Positions 27,708-37,354 are shown, numbered from the stretch's first letter. The stretch is DNA of 64,000 nucleotides from Gemmatimonadota bacterium (GCA_020161135.1 JAIUOB010000005.1:372001-436000); one strand, 5' to 3'. A program made the numbers and translations. The notes: generated by a model not told the origin, from the letters alone.

Positions 27708-28190
27708 TCAGCCCTCCGCGCTCACCACCGCGTCGAGCCCCGGCCACCCCTGCAAGTTGTAGGTGACGAGCGTCTGCAGGTAATGCCGCGCGGCGTCGCG
27801 GTGTGACGCCAGCAGGGCGGTGGCTGCCGCGCGCACCCGCTCCTCGGGGGCGAAGGGCGCGGTGAGGTCCTCGCTCATGACCCCGTTCTCGTGCGGCACA
27901 CCGGCCGCGTCGAGGAACGCGATCTGGTACGTCGGCTCGAGGTCGACGTAGAGCATCTGCAGCAGCTCGAGCTCATCGGTCGCGTTGAGCGCGCCGAGGC
28001 GCAGCGCTTCCTTTGCGAGCTTCTCAGCCGGCCAGGTGAGCAACGTGGCGGCGCGGAAGCCGCCGCCGCGCGCGGCGATGCGGCCGGCGTAGAGCGCCTT
28101 CGCGCCCTTGTGACGGGCCAGGGCCTGCAGGATGAGCCACTGGCGACGCTCCATCGGGAGCGTCTTGAACGGGGAAAGTGTGCGTGCCAT
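27708..28190 (-). CDS. Conserved-looking hypothetical protein
   Basis: A 160-residue soluble protein with no signal peptide or membrane segment and no family I recognise. It is mostly helical by composition, with an N-terminal basic stretch (MERRQWLILQALARHKGAKALYAGR) and a C-terminal region resembling helical repeats (EERVRAAATALLASHRDAARHYLQTLV). It has no cysteine and no obvious catalytic motif. Codon use matches its neighbours. It is convergent with ffh and lies 74 bp downstream of the carbonic anhydrase gene on the same strand, so it could be the last gene of that transcript. Confidence 0.7.
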   Translation of the reverse strand: MARTLSPFKTLPMERRQWLILQALARHKGAKALYAGRIAARGGGFRAATLLTWPAEKLAKEALRLGALNATDELELLQMLYVDLEPTYQIAFLDAAGVPHENGVMSEDLTAPFAPEERVRAAATALLASHRDAARHYLQTLVTYNLQGWPGLDAVVSAEG

Positions 28191-28264
28191 GCGGGCAAGC
28201 TACACACCCCGGCCGGGGCGGCCAATCACGCGACGCGGGTTCGCGCGACCGGCCGCCAGCCGTG

Positions 28265-29026
28265 TCAGGGCTTCGGCGGGGTGTTGCCGTGTCCCATCTT
28301 CTCCGCCACGCGGTTGGCGATGGCGTCGGCAAAGGCCTCGCCCCCCACGGTCGGGAACCGCCCCGTGATGGGCGGCGGGCCGGCCGGCACCCCGGACAGA
28401 CGACGCGCCGCGAGGTCGTCGGCCGCCTCCTGGCTGTCCACGCCGGTCGCGATCTCGCGCAGGATCCCCTCGTGAATGTCGTATACCAGGCCGTGCAGCA
28501 GCGGGCGCTTCCCCTTGGCCCATGCATTCTGGATGACGGGCGTCTCCGAGAGGTGATAGAGCTGCTCGAGCACGTTCAGTTCGACGATGCGATTGAAGCG
28601 CTGCTGCTCGTCAATGATCCCATCCAGCTCGGCTTTGTTCCAGCGAATCACGTTGCGGATGGGCTGCAGCCAGTGATCGACCAGGCCGTACGGCTGCCCC
28701 GCCATGGCGGCCTTCACGCCACCGCACTGGTAGTGCCCCGTCACGATCACGTGCTTGACGTCCAGCACCTCCACCGCGAACTGCAGCACGCTCATCGCGT
28801 TCAGGTCGCTGGGGAGCACCAGGTTGGCGATGTTGCGGTGCACGAACAGCTCACCGGGTTCGGTGCCGGTGACGACGTTGGCTGGCACGCGGCTGTCGGC
28901 GCAGCCGATGTAGAGGAAGAGCGGCTCCTGCTTCGACGCCTTCTTGCGGAAGTAGTCCGGGTCGGCCTCCTTCATGGCGGCCGCCCACTCACGGTTGTGC
29001 TGGATGATCTTGCGGAAGTTTTCCAT
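28265..29026 (-). CDS. Beta-class carbonic anhydrase
   Basis: Interconverts carbon dioxide and bicarbonate. Zinc ligands and the catalytic dyad are visible: CADSRVP (Cys42, Asp44, Arg46) and GHYQCGG (His98, Cys101). The segment EPGELFVHRNIANLV is also typical. At 253 residues it matches the bacterial Can/YadF length plus a C-terminal tail of about 30 residues with Pro-rich ends. It starts 8 bp after the SulP transporter stop on the same strand. The pairing suggests bicarbonate uptake or pH balance linked to transport. Confidence 0.95.
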   Translation of the reverse strand: MENFRKIIQHNREWAAAMKEADPDYFRKKASKQEPLFLYIGCADSRVPANVVTGTEPGELFVHRNIANLVLPSDLNAMSVLQFAVEVLDVKHVIVTGHYQCGGVKAAMAGQPYGLVDHWLQPIRNVIRWNKAELDGIIDEQQRFNRIVELNVLEQLYHLSETPVIQNAWAKGKRPLLHGLVYDIHEGILREIATGVDSQEAADDLAARRLSGVPAGPPPITGRFPTVGGEAFADAIANRVAEKMGHGNTPPKP

Positions 29027-29034
29027 GGGGCGCC

Positions 29035-30663
29035 TCAGTGAGCGGGAGTGAGGGCTGCGTCGGGCACGCCGACGAGGCGATAGTCGATGTTGCGGCTGCG
29101 TGCCGCTTCACGGAATTCCAGGAGCACTTCCAGCGCGTCGTAGTCGAAGCGCGTCGTCTGCCGCCCGTCGATTTCCACGCGACTGCCGGGCGGAATTGCC
29201 TCGAGTGTGCGGGCGAGGCTCGCCTTGCTGAGAAAGGTCACCTGCTGCGGGAGCAGGTAGCGCGTGAGGATCGCGCCCGGCGGGCTCACCTTCACCAGCA
29301 CCGGCCGCCGCATGTGCTCGGCGAGGATGAACATCACGCCGACCACGAGCCCGAAGGCGATGCCCTTGAGCAGGTCGGTGAAGAGGATCGCGATGATGGT
29401 GATGGCGAACGGCAGGAAGTGCGACCAGCCGAGGCGCCACGCCGACTTCCACAGCGCCGGCGACGACAGCTTGAAGCCCGTCACGAGCAGCACGGCCGCC
29501 AGCGCCGCGAGCGGGATGCGATTCAGGATGCTCGCGAGGAACAGGACCGCCACGACCAGCAGCAGGGCATGCAGCACCGCCGACAGCCGCGTGCGCGCGC
29601 CGGCATCGATGTTGGCCGAGCTGCGCACGATGACGCCGGTAACCGGGAGACCGCCGGCGAGCCCCGACACGACGTTGCCGAGCCCCTGCGCGAAGAGCTC
29701 ACGGTTGGCCGGGGCGTCGCGCTTCTCGGGATCAAGCTTGTTGGTGGCTTCGAGACTCAGCAGCGACTCGAGACTCGCCACGATGCCGATCGTCGCGGCC
29801 AGCATCCACGTGGTCTGATCGGTGAGTGCGCTCCATTCGGGCCGGGTGAGCTGCGCGACCACGGCGTCGAGCCCCTCGGTGGGGAGCGCCACGAGGTGCG
29901 TGCCGCGGATGGCGAGATCCGGCGCGACCAGCCCGAGCAATTCATTCAGGCCGACGCCGAGCACCACGGCCGCCAGTGGCGCCGGAAACAGCTTCACCTT
30001 GGCCAGCGGGGTGCGCGGCCACAGCACCATGAGCGCGACACCCAGCAGCGCGGTCACGATGGCGCCGAACTGCACCTGCTGGAGGGCGGTGCCGATGGCG
30101 CCGAAGGTGTTCTCCCCCGACGGGTCGATGAAGGCCATGTCGCCTTCCCAGTCGGCGTCGTAGCCCACGGCGTGGGGCACCTGCTTTAGGATGAGCGTCA
30201 GGCCGATGGCGGCCAGCATCCCCTTGATGACCGACGACGGGAAGTAGTAGCCGATGACGCCCGCGCGGGCCGCGCCGAGCACGATCTGCAGCACACCGCC
30301 CAGCACCACCGCGGGGAGGAACCGCGCGAAGCTCCCGGCCTGCCCGATGCCGGCGATGACGATGGCGGTGAGACCGGCGGCCGGGCCGCTCACCATGAGC
30401 TGCGAGCCGGAGGCGAAACCGACCACCACGCCGCCAACCACGCCGGCCACGACGCCGGAGAGCAATGGGGCCCCGGACGCGAGCGCGACACCGAGGCAGA
30501 GTGGCAGCGCCACCAGGAAGACGACGACCGACGCGGGGATATCCGCGCGCCAACAGGAGAAGAGCCCCAAGGGGGGCGACGCGGCGGAGGTCGTCGACGC
30601 GCCCGGAGACTCGGGCACGGGGGGAGACGACGCTCGCGCAGGCACGGGGGCGGGGACCGGCAT
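29035..30663 (-). CDS. SulP-family anion transporter with STAS domain
   Basis: A 542-residue inner-membrane transporter. A Pro/Ala-rich cytoplasmic N-terminus (about 1-35) leads to 10-14 hydrophobic segments, including PASVVVFLVALPLCLGVALAS and the SulP signature region GLAGGLPVTGVIVRSSANI. The C-terminal STAS domain (about 450-540) has FLSKASLARTLEAIP and VEIDGRQTTRFDYDALEVL. SulP members move sulfate, bicarbonate or other anions. The adjacent carbonic anhydrase gene favours bicarbonate, as in BicA-like systems, but this is inference. The start at 30663 avoids overlap with the divergent deacylase gene; 97 bp separates them. Confidence 0.9.
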   Translation of the reverse strand: MPVPAPVPARASSPPVPESPGASTTSAASPPLGLFSCWRADIPASVVVFLVALPLCLGVALASGAPLLSGVVAGVVGGVVVGFASGSQLMVSGPAAGLTAIVIAGIGQAGSFARFLPAVVLGGVLQIVLGAARAGVIGYYFPSSVIKGMLAAIGLTLILKQVPHAVGYDADWEGDMAFIDPSGENTFGAIGTALQQVQFGAIVTALLGVALMVLWPRTPLAKVKLFPAPLAAVVLGVGLNELLGLVAPDLAIRGTHLVALPTEGLDAVVAQLTRPEWSALTDQTTWMLAATIGIVASLESLLSLEATNKLDPEKRDAPANRELFAQGLGNVVSGLAGGLPVTGVIVRSSANIDAGARTRLSAVLHALLLVVAVLFLASILNRIPLAALAAVLLVTGFKLSSPALWKSAWRLGWSHFLPFAITIIAILFTDLLKGIAFGLVVGVMFILAEHMRRPVLVKVSPPGAILTRYLLPQQVTFLSKASLARTLEAIPPGSRVEIDGRQTTRFDYDALEVLLEFREAARSRNIDYRLVGVPDAALTPAH

Positions 30664-30760
30664 GCGGGTGGTGGCAAAGATGAGGGGGCCGTCCGGACTG
30701 GGGGCCCCGATGTCGTACGCTGAGCCTAACGGGGGCGCTGAACGCGCCACAAGTTGCCGC

Positions 30761-32458
30761 ATGTCCAATCGCCGCCCGTCTGCCCATCCTCTGCGCGTCC
30801 TGCTCGCGGCCCTCGTGTGGCTGCCCATTACCGCGTGCCGAGAGGCGCCGCGCTACGATACCGTCATTCGCGGCGGTCTGCTGGTCGATGGTTCCGGGAA
30901 CGCCCCGGTGTACGGCGACCTGGCCATCCTGGGCGACTCCATCGTGGCCGTGGGCGCCGTCGAGGGGCGCGGCCGCGTCGAGGTGGATGCGGCCGGGCAG
31001 GCGGTCTCGCCGGGCTTCATCAACCTGCTGAGCTGGGCCAACGAGTCGCTCATCGCCGACGGCCGTGCGCAGAGCGACATCCGGCAGGGCGTGACCCTCG
31101 AGGTCATGGGCGAGGGCACGTCGATGGGGCCGCTCTCCGACACGCTGCGCGCCGAGATGCTCGCGCGGCAGGGGGACATCCGCTACCCCATCACCTGGCG
31201 CACGCTGCGGGGCTATCTCGACACGCTGGTGACGCGCGGCATCAGCGTGAACGTCGCCTCGTTCGTCGGCGCGACCACGCTGCGCATCAATCACGTGGGG
31301 TGGGATGACCGCCCGGCCACCGCCGCCGAGCTCGCGGCCATGCGCGCCGACGTGCGACAGGCCATGGAGGAGGGTGCCCTGGGGGTGGGTACGTCGCTCA
31401 TCTACGCACCGGCGTTCTACGCCAGCACGGCCGAGCTGGTCGCGCTGGCGCAGGCGGCGGCCCCGTACGGCGGCATGTACATCTCGCACCTTCGCAGCGA
31501 AGGCAATCGGCTCGAGGAGGCGGTGCAGGAGCTGTTCACGATCGCCCGCGAAGGCGGTGTGCGCGCCGAGATCTGGCACCTCAAGGCCGCAGGTGAGGCG
31601 AACTGGCCCAAGATGGCGCGGGTCCTCGCCCGCATCGACTCGGCGCGCGCCGCCGGGCTCGAGATCACCGCGAATGTCTATCCGTACACGGCGGGGGCCA
31701 CCGGGCTCGACGCGAGCATGCCGCCATGGGTGCAGGCCGGCGGCTACGCGGCGTGGGCGCGGCGACTGCGCGACCCGGCCACCCGCGCGCGTGTCGCGCG
31801 CGAGATGCGCACGCCCACCGACGCGTGGGAGAGCCTCTACCTCGCGGCGGGCGGTCCCGATCATGTGCTGCTCTCCGGCTTCCGCGCGGACTCGCTCAAG
31901 CCGTACACCGGGCAGTCGCTGGCCGCCGTCGCGCAGGCGCGCGGCACCACGCCCGAGGAGACCGCGATGGATCTCGTCATGAAGAACGGCGCCGACGTCG
32001 ACGCCATCTACTTCGTCATCGACGAGGACAATCTGGTCACCCAGCTCGAGCGCCCGTGGGTGAGCGTGGGCTCCGACGCGAGTGCGCCCAGCACCGAGGG
32101 CGTGTTCCTCAAGAGCATGCCGCACCCCCGCGCCTATGGCACGTTCGCGCGCATCCTCGGACGCTATGTGCGCGAGCAGCAGGTGCTCACGCTGGCCGAC
32201 GCGGTGCGGCGCATGACGAGCCGCCCCGCCGAGACGCTGCGCCTCGCCCGACGCGGACGGCTCGCGCCCGGCTATCATGCCGATGTGGTGGTGTTCGACC
32301 CCGCCACCGTGAGCGACCGCGCGACCTTCACGCAGCCGCATCAGTACGCGGTGGGAGTGCGTGACGTGTTCGTCAACGGCGTGGCGGTGCTGCGCAACGG
32401 CGAGCACACCGATGCGCGGCCGGGGCGTGTGGTGCTGGGCCCCGGCGCGAAGCGCTGA
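30761..32458 (+). CDS. Amidohydrolase-family lipoprotein, N-acyl-D-amino-acid deacylase-like, altered metal site
   Basis: A 565-residue predicted lipoprotein (PITAC, Cys26) of the D-aminoacylase branch of the amidohydrolase superfamily. The N-terminal composite domain (YDTVIRGGLLVDGSG) and the C-terminal return to it (RLAPGYHADVVVFDPATV) are clear. The usual HxH metal motif after PGFI is replaced by GFINLLSWANESL (85-97). Later elements remain: YISHLRSEGN, EIWHLKAAG and SVGSDASAPS. It may work with one metal or no longer be an enzyme of the standard type. The downstream paralogue keeps HxH. It probably acts on N-acylated D-amino acids or peptidoglycan fragments in the periplasm. Confidence 0.85.
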   Translation: MSNRRPSAHPLRVLLAALVWLPITACREAPRYDTVIRGGLLVDGSGNAPVYGDLAILGDSIVAVGAVEGRGRVEVDAAGQAVSPGFINLLSWANESLIADGRAQSDIRQGVTLEVMGEGTSMGPLSDTLRAEMLARQGDIRYPITWRTLRGYLDTLVTRGISVNVASFVGATTLRINHVGWDDRPATAAELAAMRADVRQAMEEGALGVGTSLIYAPAFYASTAELVALAQAAAPYGGMYISHLRSEGNRLEEAVQELFTIAREGGVRAEIWHLKAAGEANWPKMARVLARIDSARAAGLEITANVYPYTAGATGLDASMPPWVQAGGYAAWARRLRDPATRARVAREMRTPTDAWESLYLAAGGPDHVLLSGFRADSLKPYTGQSLAAVAQARGTTPEETAMDLVMKNGADVDAIYFVIDEDNLVTQLERPWVSVGSDASAPSTEGVFLKSMPHPRAYGTFARILGRYVREQQVLTLADAVRRMTSRPAETLRLARRGRLAPGYHADVVVFDPATVSDRATFTQPHQYAVGVRDVFVNGVAVLRNGEHTDARPGRVVLGPGAKR

Positions 32459-32488
32459 TCTTTCCCTCTGTTCCCACCGAACCACGCG

Positions 32489-34132
32489 ATGACGACACGA
32501 CGTGAATGGGTGCGCGACGGCCTGCTGCTGGCCGGCGCGGCGATGGCAACGGGTGCCGCCACCTCGACGGCCCTCGCCGCTCCGTGGGTGCGTCGCCGGC
32601 AGGACGCCGACCTTGTGGTGCGGGGCGGGCTGCTGCTCGATGGCACCGGCGGCGCAGCGCGCGAGCTCGACGTGGCGGTGCAGGGCGGTCGCATTGCCGC
32701 CGTGGGCGCGCGCCTCGCCGCGCGCGGACGCGAGGAGATCGATGCGCGGGGCATGGTCGTGAGCCCCGGCTTCATCGACATCCACTCGCACGGCGACGGC
32801 AACCTGCGCGAGGATCCGCGCGCCGCGTCGGCCATCCGCCAGGGAATCACCACCATCGTTGTGGGCGCCGACGGCAGTTCGCGCTTCACCGGCGATGCGG
32901 ACGATCGCTTCGCGACGTGGGCCGAGCGCACGGACGCGCTGCACCCCGCGGTGAACGTGGCGAGCATGGTGGGGCTGGGCAGCGTGCGCGGCCGCGTCAT
33001 CGGTGAGGCGGATCGCCGTGCGACGCCCGCGGAGATCGCGCGCATGACCGCCATGGTGGAGCGCGCCGTCAGCGAGGGCGCGTGCGGGGCCTCGTCGGGG
33101 CTCGAGTACACGCCGGGCGCCTTCGCCGATACGGCGGAGCTCGCGGCGGTGTGCCGCCCACTCGCGGCGCGGCGCCTGTCGTACGCCACGCACATGCGCA
33201 ACGAGGACGACCAGCTCCTCGAGTCCATTGACGAATCCATCGCCGTCGCGCGTGGGGCCGGGTGCGGGCTCCAGGTGTCGCACCTCAAGCAGCAGGGCAC
33301 ACGCAACTGGAGCAAACTGCAGCCGTCGCTCACGCGCATCGCGCAGGCGCGGCAGGCCGGCATGGACGCGTGGTTCGACGTGTATCCGTACGTCGCCTAC
33401 GCGACCGGACTCACCAACCTCTTCCCGGTGTGGGCGCGCGACGGCGGCACCGACGCGTTCCTCGCACGACTCGACAGCGCCGGCACGGCCGCGCGCATTC
33501 GCACCGAAGCGCTGGGCAAGGTGGAGCTCATCGGCGGGTGGGACAACGTGCAGCTCTCGCGTGTCGCCAACGCCGCCGACCGCGATGCCGAAGGGAAGCG
33601 ACTCGGTGCCTGGGCCGCGTCACGCCGCGAGGAGCCCTACGAGGCGGCGGTGGGACTGCTGCGCCGCAATCGCCTGGATGTGGGCATGCTTGGCTTCGCG
33701 ATGAGTGAGGAGAATCTCGACGCGCTGCTCGCCCACCCGTTCGGCATGGTGTGCTCCGACGGTGGCGCGTTCGCGATCGATGGCCCCACGCGGCGCGGCA
33801 GCCCGCATCCGCGTGGCGCCGGCGCTTTCGCACGCGTCCTCGGTCGCTACGTGCGTGAGCGCAAGGCGCTGCCCCTCGCCGATGCCGTGCACAAGATGAC
33901 CGCGCGTCCCGCCGCCCGCGTGCATCTCGTCGATCGCGGCCGTATCGCCGTGGGGTTGGCAGCGGACCTCGTCGTGTTCGACCCCGCCACCGTGGCCGAT
34001 ACGGCGAGCTTCGCCAACCCGTTCCAGTATCCCGTGGGCATTCGCGACGTGGTGGTGAACGGCGGGGTCGCGGTGCGCGGCGGCGAGCAGGCGGGAGGCG
34101 ACGGGAGGGGACGGGTCCTGCGCGCCAGTTGA
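32489..34132 (+). CDS. N-acyl-D-amino-acid deacylase (D-aminoacylase family), exported
   Basis: A 547-residue amidohydrolase with the full metal motif GFIDIHSHGDGNL (His99, His101). It also has YATHMRNEDDQLLESIDE, QVSHLKQQGTRNW, the metal Asp in CSDGGAF, and C-terminal RIAVGLAADLVVFDPATVAD. The N-terminus (MTTRREWVRDGLLLAGAAM) has a twin-arginine-like start before a hydrophobic segment, suggesting Tat export of a folded metalloenzyme. It lies 30 bp after a paralogue that has lost HxH. The expected reaction is hydrolysis of N-acyl-D-amino acids to free D-amino acids, useful in recycling D-amino-acid-containing peptides. Confidence 0.88.
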   Translation: MTTRREWVRDGLLLAGAAMATGAATSTALAAPWVRRRQDADLVVRGGLLLDGTGGAARELDVAVQGGRIAAVGARLAARGREEIDARGMVVSPGFIDIHSHGDGNLREDPRAASAIRQGITTIVVGADGSSRFTGDADDRFATWAERTDALHPAVNVASMVGLGSVRGRVIGEADRRATPAEIARMTAMVERAVSEGACGASSGLEYTPGAFADTAELAAVCRPLAARRLSYATHMRNEDDQLLESIDESIAVARGAGCGLQVSHLKQQGTRNWSKLQPSLTRIAQARQAGMDAWFDVYPYVAYATGLTNLFPVWARDGGTDAFLARLDSAGTAARIRTEALGKVELIGGWDNVQLSRVANAADRDAEGKRLGAWAASRREEPYEAAVGLLRRNRLDVGMLGFAMSEENLDALLAHPFGMVCSDGGAFAIDGPTRRGSPHPRGAGAFARVLGRYVRERKALPLADAVHKMTARPAARVHLVDRGRIAVGLAADLVVFDPATVADTASFANPFQYPVGIRDVVVNGGVAVRGGEQAGGDGRGRVLRAS

Positions 34133-34151
34133 GGCGCGCCACCTCCTCCAT

Positions 34152-34200
34152 CCACCCTCAACCCACCCTCAACAGCGGCTGGCGTGGCGCGTAGGTTGAG
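34152..34200. repeat. 11-bp tandem repeat with an inverted partner upstream of an Asp-box gene
   Basis: CCACCCTCAAC occurs twice back to back (34152-34162, 34163-34173), and an inverted GTTGAGG lies at 34194-34200. The 11-bp period equals one helical turn, as in operators bound by OmpR-like dimers. A weak promoter-like pair, TCAACA (34169) and TAGGTT (34192), overlaps it. A small hairpin, AGCCGG/CCGGCT, follows at 34205-34223. Confidence 0.45.
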
Positions 34201-34249
34201 GCAGAGCCGGTGTCAGTCCGGCTTCTGTCCCCAAACCCGTCCCGCGCCG

Positions 34250-37200
34250 ATGTCTCGTCGTCCCCTCCTTGCCGCGCTCCCGTTGCTCGGCCTTGCGCCC
34301 GTCGCTGCCGTGGTCGGCGCCCAGGCCCGCCCCGCCGCCCGTCCGGCCGCCGCAGCGGCCCCCAAGGCGCCGTTCATGGCCTCGGTGGACACCAACGTGT
34401 TCCGCGGCCTGTCGTATCGCCTCGTCGGGCACTCCCGCGGTGGTCGTGTCACCACCGTCACCGGCGTGCCCTCGCAGCCCAAGACGTTCTACATGGGCGT
34501 CGCGAGCGGTGGGCTCTGGCGCACCACCGACAACGGTGAGAGCTGGCAGCCGCTCACCGACGGCAAGGTGCCCGTTGCGTCCATGGGCAGCGTGGCCGTG
34601 GCCGAATCGAACCCCAACGTGATCTGGCTCGGCACGGGCAGCGACGGGGTGCGCAGCAACGTGTCCACGGGGCGCGGCGTGTACCGCAGCACCGACGCCG
34701 GCGCCACGTGGAGCTTCGCCGGCCTGTACGACGCGGGGCAGATCGGTGCGGTGCGCATCCACCCCACCAATCCCGACGTGGCGTGGGTGGCTGCCTACGG
34801 CGACATCTTCAAGCCGAGTCGCACGCGCGGCATCTACAAGACCACCGACGCCGGCAAGACGTGGAAGAACACGCTCTACGTGAGCGACTCCACCGGTGCC
34901 ATGGACGTCGAGATCCAGCCGGGCAATCCGAACGTGCTCTTCGCGTGGATGAATCGCATCGAGCGCAAGCCGTGGAGCATCATCTCCGGCTCGCGTGAGG
35001 GTGGCTTCTACAAGAGCACCGATGGTGGCGACACGTGGAAGCACATCACCACCGGCCTGCCCAATCAGCTCATCGGCAAGGGGAACATCGCCGTCACGGC
35101 GGCCAATCCGCGTCGCCTGTATGCGCTGGTCGAGGCGCAGCCGGGTGGTGGCCTCTACCGCAGCGACGACGCGGGTGAGAGCTGGGCGCTCGTGAACAGC
35201 ACGCCGGGACTCATCACGCGTCCGTTCTACTACACCACGCTGGGCGCCGACCCGAGCAACGCCGACGTGGTGTACGGTGGCGCCGAGTCGTTCTACAAGA
35301 GCACCGATGGCGGGAAGACGGTGACCGTGATGCGCACGCCGCACGGCGACAATCACGACATCTGGATCAACCCGACCAACAGCAACATCATGGTCCAGTC
35401 GAACGACGGCGGTGCCAACGTGAGCACCGATGGCGGGCGCACCTGGAGCACGCAGGACAACCAGCCGACGGCCGAGTTCTACGGGGTGTGGCTCGACAAC
35501 GCCTTCCCGTACAACCTCTACATGGCCCAGCAGGACAACAGCACGTACATCGTGCCGAGCCTGAACAACCCGTTCAACATGGACGCGGTGAAGACGGGCC
35601 CCGGCTGCGAGACGGGCCCCATCATCCCGCACCCGAGCGACCCGAACATCATCCACGGCAACTGCAAGGGGCAGTACTCCATGCGGAACGTGGCCGCGGG
35701 CGTGACCAAGAACTACTGGATCGGCGGCCAGTCGCTGTACGGCAACGATGGCGGCGACCTGCTGTACCGCATGCAGCGCACGACGCCCATGGCCACGTCG
35801 CCGCACGACCCGAAGGTGCTGTACTACGGCTCGCAGTTCCTGCACCGCACGCGCGACAACGGCGCGACGTGGGAGAAGATCTCCCCCGACCTCACCGCCT
35901 TCAACGCCTGCTGCCAGGGCGGCTCGGGGTGGCCGATCACGCGCGACGTGACGGGCGAGGAGTTCTACAGCACGCTGTACGCCATCAGCGAGAGCCCGCT
36001 CGAGAAGGGCGTCATCTGGACCGGCTCGAACGACGGGCCGTTCTCGGTGACGCGCGATGACGGCAAGACGTGGGCGCGCGTGACGCCCAAGGATCTCGCG
36101 CAGGGTGGCCGCGTGGCGTGGATCGACGCGTCGCCGCACCGCAAGGGCTCCGCCTACTTCGCGACGTATCGCTACCTGCTGGGCGACTACCGGCCGTACA
36201 TCTACCTCACGAACGACTACGGCAAGACGTGGAAGCTGCTCACCGACGGCAGCAACGGCATTCCGGCCGATGCGCCCACGCGTGTCGTGCGTGAAGACCC
36301 GGTGCGCGAAGGGCTCCTCTACGCCGGCACCGAGTTCGGTCTTTACATCTCGTTCGACAATGGCGGGCACTGGCAGCCGTTCAACCGCAACATGCCCGTG
36401 CTCCCCATCAACGACATCCGCGTCCACCGCGGTGACCTGATCATCGCCACGCAGGGGCGCGCGGCGTGGATCATGGACAACATCGCGCAGTTGCAGCAGG
36501 TGGGGCCCACCACCGCGGCCGCCACGCTGCAGGTGTTCCGCCCGCGCGATGGCTATCGCACCAACACGGGTCAGGCGTTCCTCGGCCCCACGGTCGACTA
36601 CTACCTCGCGGCGCGCCCCACCGACACGGTGCGAATCGAGATCACCGACGCCAACGGCAAGCTCGTGAACAGCTACAAGAGCGATGTGCAGGCGCCGGCG
36701 ATCGGTGGGCGCGGGCGTGGCGGCGGTGGCGGCGATCCGGACGATCCCGACGCCGCCATGATGGAAGGACGCCCGGGGCGTGGCGTGGCCGCGGCGGCTG
36801 GCGGCCCCACGCTCAACCAGGTCACGCGCAACGCCGGCATGAACCGCTTCGTCTGGGGGCTGCAGCACCAGAACGGACTCGGCGCGCCGCCGGGGCAGTA
36901 CACGGTCAAGGTGAGCGTGGCGGGGCAGACACAGACGGTGCCGCTCCGCGTGCGGATGGACCCGCGCCTCGCGCTCGACGGCACCACCGAGTCCGACCTG
37001 CAGGCGCAGTTCGCGCACAACACGACCATGCGCGAGATGGTGGCCGAGGTGAACGGCATGGTGCAGCGCACGCGCCAGGCCGAGACGCGCCTCCGCAACG
37101 CGACCGGTGCCGCGGCCGATACGCTGGCCAAGGTGAAGGCGGTGAGCGAGGTGCTCAACACGCAGCCCATCCGCTACGGCAAGCCCGGGCTGCAGGCGCA

Positions 37201-37354
37201 CATCACGTACTTGGCCGGCATGACGGCGCGCAGCGACCAGAAGGTCGGACGTGACGCCTACGAGCGGTACGCGTGGCTGCGCAAGGAGCTCGACAAGGCG
37301 AAGAAGGCCCTCGATGCGGCCCTCGGCCCCGAGCGGCGCCCGGCCGCGATGTGA
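34250..37354 (+). CDS. Large secreted Asp-box (sortilin/VPS10-type) beta-propeller protein 1
   Basis: A 1034-residue exported protein. After a signal peptide (about 1-25) come about ten Asp-box motifs of the form S/T-x-D-x-G-x-T/S-W, for example RTTDNGESW, RSTDAGATW, KTTDAGKTW, KSTDGGDTW, VTRDDGKTW and LTNDYGKTW. These mark a double beta-propeller of the sortilin/VPS10 and BNR glycosidase type (about 45-770). The last 260 residues contain a Gly/Asp-rich linker and an Ig-like domain (GQYTVKVSVAGQTQTV) followed by helices. Such proteins are abundant in Gemmatimonadota and often annotated as glycosyl hydrolases, but no catalytic residues are identifiable. Two paralogues lie at 52788-56114 and 56168-59524. 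Confidence 0.88.
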   Translation: MSRRPLLAALPLLGLAPVAAVVGAQARPAARPAAAAAPKAPFMASVDTNVFRGLSYRLVGHSRGGRVTTVTGVPSQPKTFYMGVASGGLWRTTDNGESWQPLTDGKVPVASMGSVAVAESNPNVIWLGTGSDGVRSNVSTGRGVYRSTDAGATWSFAGLYDAGQIGAVRIHPTNPDVAWVAAYGDIFKPSRTRGIYKTTDAGKTWKNTLYVSDSTGAMDVEIQPGNPNVLFAWMNRIERKPWSIISGSREGGFYKSTDGGDTWKHITTGLPNQLIGKGNIAVTAANPRRLYALVEAQPGGGLYRSDDAGESWALVNSTPGLITRPFYYTTLGADPSNADVVYGGAESFYKSTDGGKTVTVMRTPHGDNHDIWINPTNSNIMVQSNDGGANVSTDGGRTWSTQDNQPTAEFYGVWLDNAFPYNLYMAQQDNSTYIVPSLNNPFNMDAVKTGPGCETGPIIPHPSDPNIIHGNCKGQYSMRNVAAGVTKNYWIGGQSLYGNDGGDLLYRMQRTTPMATSPHDPKVLYYGSQFLHRTRDNGATWEKISPDLTAFNACCQGGSGWPITRDVTGEEFYSTLYAISESPLEKGVIWTGSNDGPFSVTRDDGKTWARVTPKDLAQGGRVAWIDASPHRKGSAYFATYRYLLGDYRPYIYLTNDYGKTWKLLTDGSNGIPADAPTRVVREDPVREGLLYAGTEFGLYISFDNGGHWQPFNRNMPVLPINDIRVHRGDLIIATQGRAAWIMDNIAQLQQVGPTTAAATLQVFRPRDGYRTNTGQAFLGPTVDYYLAARPTDTVRIEITDANGKLVNSYKSDVQAPAIGGRGRGGGGGDPDDPDAAMMEGRPGRGVAAAAGGPTLNQVTRNAGMNRFVWGLQHQNGLGAPPGQYTVKVSVAGQTQTVPLRVRMDPRLALDGTTESDLQAQFAHNTTMREMVAEVNGMVQRTRQAETRLRNATGAAADTLAKVKAVSEVLNTQPIRYGKPGLQAHITYLAGMTARSDQKVGRDAYERYAWLRKELDKAKKALDAALGPERRPAAM

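Noticed and set aside
29942..33283. A 1113-codon antisense frame across the deacylase genes
   Set aside because: Composition is Arg/His/Gly-rich and it covers two clearly identified enzymes on the other strand.
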